Assembly: GCA_002849045.2 (NCBI GenBank)
Contig: NCRO01000032.1
Coordinates: forward strand, 1 to 5,267
Direction of reading: 5' to 3'
Length of the DNA stretch: 5,267 nt
Source: Candidatus Sediminicultor secundus
Lineage (GTDB): Bacteria; Atribacterota; JS1; SB-45; 34-128
The translations under genes and the position numbers were made by a program. The notes beneath the pieces are model-generated. The model did not search any database and was not told the origin of the DNA. It worked only from the letters and a program-made list of their open reading frames with translations. Below, piece after piece: positions 1-4,395 of this stretch (position 1 is its first letter; each line of letters starts with the position of its first letter).

Positions 1-567
1 AAAATGTCAGTGGAAGAAGCTTTGGCCAGAAGGAGATCAAGAAGAGTATTTAAAGATTATTCTTTAACTATGGAACAGGTCTCGCAACTTTTATGGTCGG
101 CCCAAGGAATTACTGAAAAAAGAATAGGTTTCAGGACTGCCCCCTCTGCTGGCGCTACTTATCCTTTAGATATTTATCTTGTTGTAGGGAAGGATAAGGT
201 AGAAAATTTGAAAGCCGGAGTTTATCATTATAGCCCCCATCATCATTTTTTAACTATTATATTAGAAGGAGACAGGAGAAGAGAGTTGGCTCGAGCTTGT
301 TTAAGACAAAGGTTTATTGAAGATGCCCCAGTATCTTTGATTATTACTGCTGAATTTTCAAGAATTACTAATCGTTATGGTAAAAAAGGTATTTATTATG
401 CCCATATGGAAGCAGGCCATGTAGGGCAAAATGTTTACCTGCAGGCTGAATCATTAGGGTTAGGAACGGTAGTAATCGGAGCATTTTATGAGGAAGATAT
501 TTCCCAAGCATTAAACCTTCCCGATCAACATATCCCCTTACATGTAATGCCTGTGGGTTATTATTAA
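1..567 (+). CDS. SagB-type nitroreductase family protein, probably 5'-truncated by the window
   Basis: FMN-dependent nitroreductase-fold oxidoreductase of the SagB/ThcOx branch. Counting from the ATG at position 4, RRRSRRVF (residues 9-16) is the usual N-terminal flavin-phosphate-contacting arginine stretch. APSAGATYPLDIYLV (about 46-60) is the SagB-type signature, and the helix HVGQNVYLQAESLGLG (about 138-153) and the VMPVGY end (about 181-186) complete the fold. The 187 residues cover the catalytic core. The reading frame is open to base 1 and no ribosome binding site is visible, and family members usually carry some residues before the 'SVEEALARRRS' segment, so the ATG at position 4 is probably internal. 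SagB relatives oxidise azolines in peptide natural-product clusters, but stand-alone copies of unknown substrate are common. No cyclodehydratase or precursor peptide is seen here, so the substrate cannot be named. A second nitroreductase fragment starts 24 bp downstream. Confidence 0.9.
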   Translation, partial: KMSVEEALARRRSRRVFKDYSLTMEQVSQLLWSAQGITEKRIGFRTAPSAGATYPLDIYLVVGKDKVENLKAGVYHYSPHHHFLTIILEGDRRRELARACLRQRFIEDAPVSLIITAEFSRITNRYGKKGIYYAHMEAGHVGQNVYLQAESLGLGTVVIGAFYEEDISQALNLPDQHIPLHVMPVGYY

Positions 568-591
568 AGAAGGAAGCAATAAGCAATAATA

Positions 592-699
592 ATGGAATTA
601 GTAGAAGTTATTAAAAAACGGAGAAGTATAAGTAAGTATAAACCAGATGAAATTCCAATTGCAAATTTTGAAATTTTAATGTTGTATTGTATACTATAA
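592..699 (+). pseudogene. Nitroreductase remnant (N-terminal fragment)
   Basis: The ATG at 592 opens a 35-codon frame beginning MELVEVIKKRRSISKYKPDE, which is the canonical N-terminus of an ordinary NfnB/NADH-oxidase-type nitroreductase (the 'AIxxRRSIRKYxxxxIP' segment that contacts FMN phosphate). After about residue 27 the similarity is lost (…FEILMLYCIL) and the frame stops at 697. A working protein needs some 170-200 residues, so this is a broken gene. The fragment lies 24 bp after the SagB-type gene. The only purine-rich sequence (AGGAAG, 571-576) is about 15 nt from the ATG, which is rather far. A decayed palindromic element begins about 30 bp after the stop, so insertion followed by deletion is a possible cause of the loss. 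The identification rests on a short but characteristic motif. Confidence 0.7.
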
Positions 700-731
700 C
701 TTACAACCCAAAAAATAAATAAAATAGCAAT

Positions 732-781
732 GTAGAGGCACGATGCATCGTGCCCGCGGGAACCAGAAGAATAAAAGAGGA
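732..781 (+). repeat. Decayed half-copy of the palindromic repeat element
   Basis: It begins GTAGAGGCACGATG and contains a perfect 18-bp palindrome at 737-754 (arms GGCACG / CGTGCC around ATGCAT). The following bases (about 757-781, GGGAACCAGAAGAATAAAAG…) align with the spacer of the full copies at 2180 and 4168 (GGGTAATCAAAAGACAATAA…). The right-hand palindrome (GGGCACA…TGTGCCC) is absent, so this is a truncated or decayed member of the same family. It lies between the nitroreductase remnant and the DsbD-like gene. The rest of the spacer (782-881) is AT-rich and shows no convincing promoter. Confidence 0.75.
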
Positions 782-881
782 TGAGATAGATAAATCCAAA
801 ATTATTATAAAATTATTTACCACACATTGTGTATATGCCCTGCCTTTAGTTATTTTAATATAGTTGGTGGGAAGAATTATA

Positions 882-2138
882 ATGAAAGGTAAATCAATAA
901 ATAATAAATTAACTGATGCAAGCCGAAAAAAGTTTTATTTTGCTTTAACTTTTATTTTGCTTTCATTGTTTTTCGTAATTTTTGTAAGCCAATTCTCTTT
1001 TCTTTACGCAATTAATTCTTTTGCCGCCAGCACTCCCAGTTCGGTTAATTATCCGGTTTACTTAGCTTATTTTTTTGAACCAGGGTGTCATGATTGTGAT
1101 AAAGCCAAGATTGTATTAAAAGATATTTCCGCAAAATATCCTGAAAATTTAATCTTAAAAAGTTTTGATATATCTTTGTCTGAGAATGTAGAATTAGCCG
1201 AAGCATTAGGCGAATTATATCAGATGCCCGAAGAGGAAAGGCTTTTAGTTCCGGTTATATTTTTAGGAGATGATTACCTTTTTAGAGATGATATTACTTA
1301 TGATAATTTAGAAAAACTTATTCAAAAAAGTATGACTACCAATACCGCTCCTCCCTGGGAGAAAGTTAAGAAAAAAGACCTTACTGTTCAAGAAAGATTA
1401 GTAGATCGCTTTCAGTCCTTTGGCCTGGCAGCAGTAGCAGTGAGTGGACTGATCGATGGTATAAATCCCTGTGCCTTTGCTACCATTATTTTCTTTATTT
1501 CTTATCTTGCCTTGATTAACCGAAAAGGAAGAGATATTCTCTGGGTAGGAGGAATATTTACCCTGTCCGTCTTTCTGACCTACTTCTTAATCGGAACCGG
1601 GGCCTTAAAGATGATTACTTCTTTATCTTTTTTACCCTTAGTCCGAAAGATATTCATTCTGGTTACTGCCGCCCTTGTCTTAATTTTAGGGGTGGTTAGC
1701 CTATATGACTATCTCCAATTCAAGAAAAAAGGGACCACCAAAGATGCTAAACTACAATTACCCTCATTTTTGAAGAATATGATCCATTCTACTATTCGTA
1801 AAAATGTGAGATTGAGTAATTATATTTTAATGGCTGTGGTAACTGGCTTTATAGTTTCTCTTTTGGAGTTAGCCTGTACTGGTCAGATTTATCTTCCTAC
1901 TATCATGTTTATCAGCACTATCCCCGATTTAAAGGTTAATGCTTTATTCTATCTCTTATTCTATAATCTGATGTTTGTAGTGCCTTTAGTCCTGGTCTTT
2001 TCTTTTACTTACTGGGGGACTACTTCGGCACAGTGGGCTGTACTTACCGAAAAGAATTTTGGGAAAATCAAGATGGCAATGGCCCTGCTATTTTTCGGAT
2101 TAGTCGGGTTGCTGCTCTACAGCGGAATTTTTTACTAA
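882..2138 (+). CDS. Thioredoxin-like / DsbD-CcdA-type transmembrane thiol-disulfide protein
   Basis: Predicted inner-membrane protein of 418 residues that passes electrons from cytoplasmic thiols to extracytoplasmic partners. An N-terminal hydrophobic segment (about 18-43) is a signal anchor. Residues about 56-150 look like a thioredoxin fold: YLAYFFEPGCHDCDKAK holds the redox CxxC (C69, C72), and VPVIF (P124) fits the cis-proline. A charged linker leads to a DsbD/CcdA-like core with about six helices (near 180-210, 218-240, 255-277, 313-334, 352-376, 396-414). The core's conserved cysteines are in INPCAFA (C197) and ELACTGQIY (C332), matching the pair that alternates disulfide states in DsbD/CcdA. 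Domain order is the reverse of classical DsbD's C-terminal thioredoxin domain. I start at ATG 882 because the purine-rich GGTGGGAAG (866-874) precedes it; in-frame TTG 864 and GTG 867 would add only six or five residues and overlap that site. The partner is unknown; the DUF1573 protein downstream is a candidate. Confidence 0.88.
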   Translation: MKGKSINNKLTDASRKKFYFALTFILLSLFFVIFVSQFSFLYAINSFAASTPSSVNYPVYLAYFFEPGCHDCDKAKIVLKDISAKYPENLILKSFDISLSENVELAEALGELYQMPEEERLLVPVIFLGDDYLFRDDITYDNLEKLIQKSMTTNTAPPWEKVKKKDLTVQERLVDRFQSFGLAAVAVSGLIDGINPCAFATIIFFISYLALINRKGRDILWVGGIFTLSVFLTYFLIGTGALKMITSLSFLPLVRKIFILVTAALVLILGVVSLYDYLQFKKKGTTKDAKLQLPSFLKNMIHSTIRKNVRLSNYILMAVVTGFIVSLLELACTGQIYLPTIMFISTIPDLKVNALFYLLFYNLMFVVPLVLVFSFTYWGTTSAQWAVLTEKNFGKIKMAMALLFFGLVGLLLYSGIFY

Positions 2139-2179
2139 TAATAAACTAGTCGAAAGTGAATATTAATTTGTAATGTGTT

Positions 2180-2355
2180 GTAGGGGCACGATGCATCGTG
2201 CCCAGGGTAATCAAAAGACAATAAAACAGGAAGGGCACAATTCATTGTGCCCCTACACCTGAATCTTAGTTTTCTTAACGGGTGGCACTCAAGTATTATT
2301 GAGTGCCACCATTCGCGATACTCGATACGAATTACTATTCACTAACGACTAATTT
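2180..2355 (+). repeat. Direct repeat unit, copy A (double palindrome plus hairpin)
   Basis: A 176-bp unit repeated in the same orientation at 4168-4350. Its first 77 bp (2180-2256) begin GTAGGGGCACGATG and end CATTGTGCCCCTAC, forming 14-bp inverted ends with one mismatch. Each end is itself part of a palindrome: 2184-2203 (arms GGGCACG/CGTGCCC around ATGCAT) and 2233-2252 (arms GGGCACA/TGTGCCC around ATTCAT), separated by an A-rich spacer. A third hairpin follows at 2281-2310, and then a tail of short degenerate repeats (CGATACTCGATACGA, TATTCACTAACGACTAATTT). Similarity to the other copy starts at the GTAG and ends near CGACTAATTT; the sequences to the left differ. No coding capacity is seen. 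The structure resembles a MITE or REP-type non-autonomous element. Confidence 0.85.
2281..2310. repeat. 12-bp-stem hairpin within repeat copy A
   Basis: Perfect inverted repeat with arms GGTGGCACTCAA and TTGAGTGCCACC and a six-base loop (GTATTA). It would form a very stable RNA or DNA hairpin between the DsbD-like gene and the DUF1573 gene. No T-run follows on either strand, so it is not a canonical Rho-independent terminator, although it could still slow transcription or protect mRNA ends. The same hairpin, with the outer pair changed, occurs in copy B at 4270-4297. Confidence 0.85.
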
Positions 2356-2411
2356 AATTGGCAAATTGGCCAATCGGGGAATCGGTCAACCGGTTAATTG
2401 GTGAATTAATT
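2356..2411. repeat. Seven-unit 8-bp degenerate tandem repeat
   Basis: Seven consecutive octamers, each starting AA: AATTGGCA, AATTGGCC, AATCGGGG, AATCGGTC, AACCGGTT, AATTGGTG, AATTAATT. The consensus is roughly AATYGGYN. The array starts exactly where similarity between the two large repeat copies ends and finishes 24 bp before the start codon of the DUF1573 gene, so it lies in that gene's upstream region. The period of 8 is not a multiple of a helical turn. Function is unknown; it may be a diverged minisatellite. Confidence 0.7.
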
Positions 2412-2434
2412 AATATATAGGAAAGGAGAATGTC

Positions 2435-3476
2435 ATGGTTCGTAAAAATAAAATTTTTATTATCTTGATAAGTATAGTAGTTATAATAGGAGCTTTTTTA
2501 ATATTTTATAATATTCAAAACAAGTCTCCTCAGTCACCCACAATTTCTATTTCTGAAGAAGAATGGGATTTTGGAAAGATAAAAGAAGACGAAAGGCCCG
2601 TTCATAGCTTTACCATAAAAAATACAGGAAGAGAAGAACTGGTTATCAGCCGAATACGCTCCTCCTGCGGCTGTGCCGCCACCATGCTCTCCTCTGATAA
2701 TATACAGCTGGGAAAGTCAGCTGAACTAAAGGTCACCTTCAATCCCACCGGCTATAACGGTCTGGTTAAAAAAAGATATCTATATCGAATCTAACGACCC
2801 CCAGCTCCCCAAGGCCAAAGTTACAATTATTGCCGAAGTAGAACCCATCCCCTCTCCCAAGGCTTTCCTTTCTAATTCCCAATGGGATTTAGGATTAATT
2901 TCCCAAGGGGATTTGCCTACTTTTATCTTTACTATTGAAAATAAAGGAGAGCTGGATCTAATAATTGATAAGACAGATGTCTCTGAATATATCCAATATG
3001 ATACAGAAATACCCTTAACAATTCTTCCGGGAGAAAAACGGGAAGTAACTTTTATCTATGATTCCAGCCAACATGAGTTAGGTGAAGTAAAGGAAAGTGT
3101 GCGGATATACTGTAATGACCCCAAGAGAAAGGCTTTTTCACTGCGTGTTGATGGTTACATAAAAGAAAAACCTGCCCCCGCAGTAAGTATTTCTCCGGTA
3201 GGAACAAGTTTTAATTTAACAACTGATTCCGAAGGTAAAATTATAGGAAGGTTTGTTCTGGCAAATTCAGGAGAAGAGAGAATAAAAATCATTTCTATAA
3301 AGGCTTCAGCCGATTACCTCATTCCTTTAAAATCCGAAATTGAGTTAAACTCAGGAGAAAAAGAAAATCTGCAAATAATATTATTAAGGGATAAAGTCTC
3401 AGATAAAATAGAGGAAGGGGGAATAAAAGAATATATTTATTTAACTGTTGTTCTCCCTATTGTAATTAATAAATAG
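2435..3476 (+). pseudogene. DUF1573-domain (ASH/HYDIN-like) anchored protein, frameshifted at a run of seven A
   Basis: ATG 2435 follows a strong AAAGGAGA site (2422-2429). Residues 8-25 are an N-terminal signal anchor, so the rest should be extracytoplasmic. Residues about 37-135 form a DUF1573 domain: EEWDFGKIKEDERPVHSFTIKNTG, then RIRSSCGCAA (C78, C80), then the VTFNPTGYNG strand. Frame 1 stops at 2792, but bases 2775-3476 continue the same protein in another frame (DIYIESNDPQLPKAKVTI…). The shift is at AAAAAAA, 2768-2774; dropping one A (or adding two) restores about 346 residues. Restored domains two (about 144-240, QWDLGLISQGDLPTFIFTIENKG) and three (about 247-340) are similar beta-sandwiches lacking the CGC pair. 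No stop lies between 2775 and 2913, and a frame opened at TTG 2913 would begin inside domain two, so there is one gene, not two. The cause could be true mutation, homopolymer sequencing error, or slippage. DUF1573 has no assigned biochemical function. Confidence 0.82.
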
Positions 3477-3557
3477 CAAATTATTTCGCTAAGATTAGTA
3501 AAAATTATAAATTATAGAAAAAATATGGCGCAGAGGATAAATATTTTTAAAGCAATA

Positions 3558-3574
3558 ATATGATATCATCATAT
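3558..3574 (+). promoter_or_regulatory. Candidate ArsR-type operator overlapping a -10-like box
   Basis: A perfect 7-3-7 inverted repeat, ATATGAT-ATC-ATCATAT, lies just ahead of the ribosome binding site of the ArsR-family gene. Its left arm includes TATGAT (3559-3564), a fair -10 hexamer, which would place the transcript start near 3571 and leave a short leader. I see no good -35 element. ArsR/SmtB proteins typically bind AT-rich inverted repeats over their own promoters, so autoregulation is plausible, but the site is inferred from symmetry and position only. Confidence 0.42.
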
Positions 3575-3576
3575 AT

Positions 3577-3584
3577 AAAGGAGA
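3577..3584 (+). promoter_or_regulatory. Ribosome binding site deciding the start of the ArsR-family gene
   Basis: AAAGGAGA sits 8 nt before ATG 3593, which is ideal spacing. The in-frame ATG at 3560 lies upstream of this site, has no Shine-Dalgarno of its own, and would add 11 residues (MISSYIKENKI) not expected in the family, so 3593 is chosen. Confidence 0.85.
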
Positions 3585-3592
3585 ATAAAATA

Positions 3593-3931
3593 ATGGAAGC
3601 GGCTATAAAGATGTTTAAAGCCTTATCCGATGAAACTCGTCTACGTATTTATTTGCTTCTACTGCAAGATGAATTGTGTGTTTGTGAATTGGTAAATATA
3701 TTAAATATGGAACAATCAAGAATTTCACACAGTGTTAGGATTTTAAAAGAAGCAGGTCTTGTGGTTAATCGACGAGAAGGCAAGTGGATTATCTATGCAG
3801 TAAATCCTGGAACAGAAAATAATAGAATAATTCAGAGCTTAAAGAATGGATTAAAATTACCGGAACAGGATTTGAAAAATATTACTAAATGTAAGAAAGA
3901 AAAAATAAGAGAAAAGTTTAAATGCAATTAA
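3593..3931 (+). CDS. ArsR/SmtB-family metal(loid)-responsive transcriptional repressor
   Basis: A 112-residue winged-helix DNA-binding protein of usual family length. The N-terminal helix FKALSDETRLRIYLLLL (about 8-24) is the family hallmark. DELCVCELVNIL (26-37) places C29 and C31 in the alpha-3 position of As(III)/Sb(III)-type ArsR proteins. The third cysteine of the classical CVCDLC motif is replaced (V34). QSRISHSVRILKEAGL (41-56) is the recognition helix, and VNRREGKWIIYAV (58-70) is the beta-wing. A lysine-rich tail adds C100 and C111, which could supply further ligands. ArsR proteins dimerise on operator DNA and release it when metal(loid) binds. No arsenite pump, reductase or metal exporter is in the window, so the regulated target is unclear; autoregulation through the inverted repeat at 3558-3574 is plausible. 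It begins 116 bp after the DUF1573 gene and may be separately transcribed. Confidence 0.92.
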   Translation: MEAAIKMFKALSDETRLRIYLLLLQDELCVCELVNILNMEQSRISHSVRILKEAGLVVNRREGKWIIYAVNPGTENNRIIQSLKNGLKLPEQDLKNITKCKKEKIREKFKCN

Positions 3932-3936
3932 TTTTT

Positions 3937-4028
3937 TGATTCGTTAGTTAGTTAACTAGTTAAGATAACAGGAGACAGAAGCCAGTAGTCAGAATATAAA
4001 TAGCGTAGAGCGTACAGTGTAGAGCGTA
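3937..4028. repeat. Mosaic of short degenerate microrepeats
   Basis: The gene-free stretch after the ArsR-family stop opens with GTTAGTTAGTTAACTAGTTAAG, in which TTAACTAGTTAA (3952-3963) is a 12-bp palindrome. A CAGGAGACAGAAGCCAGTAGTCAG-like tract follows. Then come two near-identical 12-mers 14 bp apart, GCGTAGAGCGTA (4003-4014) and GTGTAGAGCGTA (4017-4028), with one difference. There is no open frame with a ribosome binding site, and no terminator with a T-run. Bases 4029-4100 show nothing recognisable. The style matches the tails of the two large repeat copies, suggesting slippage-derived intergenic DNA. Confidence 0.5.
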
Positions 4029-4100
4029 AAGGAGTGGACGGAATATGCGGGAAGGAATAATACAAATGCAAAAGATGAAAAATCAATCTACCAATCTTCT

Positions 4101-4135
4101 CTTAGGACAGGCGTCTCGCCTGTCTATTTCCTAAG
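4101..4135. repeat. 35-bp two-tier palindromic element
   Basis: The inner hairpin GACAGGCG-TCT-CGCCTGTC (4106-4124) is enclosed by an outer inverted repeat CTTAGG (4101-4106) and CCTAAG (4130-4135), which shares base 4106 with the inner arm. A five-base asymmetric bulge (TATTT) lies on the right. This is a different palindrome family from the GGGCACG-type elements just downstream. The right side has no proper T-run, so a terminator role is weakly supported, although it lies between two genes on the same strand. Confidence 0.7.
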
Positions 4136-4139
4136 GTAG

Positions 4140-4159
4140 GGGTTCGATTCATCGAACCC
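4140..4159. repeat. Palindrome of the GGG…ATNCAT…CCC family, variant stem
   Basis: Arms GGGTTCG and CGAACCC surround ATTCAT, and the sequence is preceded by GTAG as in the other members. The stem differs from the GGGCACG/CGTGCCC copies at two positions in each arm and stays fully paired. It stands alone, without a visible partner palindrome in the 77-bp arrangement, immediately before repeat copy B. Confidence 0.8.
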
Positions 4160-4167
4160 GCAATAAT

Positions 4168-4350
4168 GTAGGGACACGATGCATCGTGCCCAAAGGTAAT
4201 CAAAGACAATAAAACAGGAAGGGCACAATCCATTGTGCCCCTACACCTGAATTCTAATTTTCTTAACGAGTGGCACTCAAGTATTATTGAGTGCCACCAT
4301 ACGCAATACGATATACTAGCGACTATTCACTATTCACTAACGACTAATTT
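4168..4350 (+). repeat. Direct repeat unit, copy B
   Basis: Second full copy of the unit at 2180-2355, in the same orientation. The first part, 4168-4244, is again exactly 77 bp, from GTAGGGACACGATG to CATTGTGCCCCTAC. Its palindromes are 4172-4191 (one A·C mismatch in the left arm) and 4221-4240 (arms GGGCACA/TGTGCCC around ATCCAT). The third hairpin is at 4270-4297, with an 11-bp stem (GTGGCACTCAA). The tail is about 7 bp longer than in copy A because of an extra TATTCAC-type microrepeat unit. It ends about 45 bp before the C69 peptidase gene. Together the two copies bracket the DUF1573 and ArsR-family genes. Confidence 0.85.
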
Positions 4351-4395
4351 ATTTACTCTCTTCATCAACGTTCTAAATAGAAAGGGAGTGTAATT

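Noticed and set aside
4..567. Azole-peptide (TOMM) biosynthesis cluster based on the SagB-type protein
   Set aside because: No cyclodehydratase, precursor peptide or exporter is visible downstream; the next gene is a nitroreductase remnant.
368..586. Minus-strand open frame of 72 codons antisense to the SagB-type nitroreductase
   Set aside because: It lies almost wholly inside a well-supported gene, has no recognisable motif, and its sequence is what the opposite strand of that gene would give.
864..881. TTG 864 or GTG 867 as start of the DsbD-like gene
   Set aside because: They use rare start codons with no ribosome binding site of their own and sit within the purine-rich site that serves ATG 882.
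782..881. Promoter for the DsbD-like gene
   Set aside because: AT-rich hexamers exist (for example around 822-860), but no -35/-10 pair has acceptable sequence and spacing.
2184..2310. Rho-independent terminator for the DsbD-like gene
   Set aside because: The hairpins are strong but none is followed directly by a T-run on either strand, and the same hairpins recur elsewhere as part of a repeat.
2356..2411. CRISPR array
   Set aside because: Units are 8 bp and contiguous with no unique spacers; the larger repeats occur only two or three times at kilobase distances.
2913..3476. A separate gene starting at TTG 2913
   Set aside because: The frame is open back to 2775 and continues the DUF1573 protein; 2913 is a leucine codon in the middle of domain two with no ribosome binding site.
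3560..3592. ATG 3560 as start of the ArsR-family gene
   Set aside because: It precedes the strong AAAGGAGA at 3577-3584, adds atypical residues, and falls inside the candidate operator.
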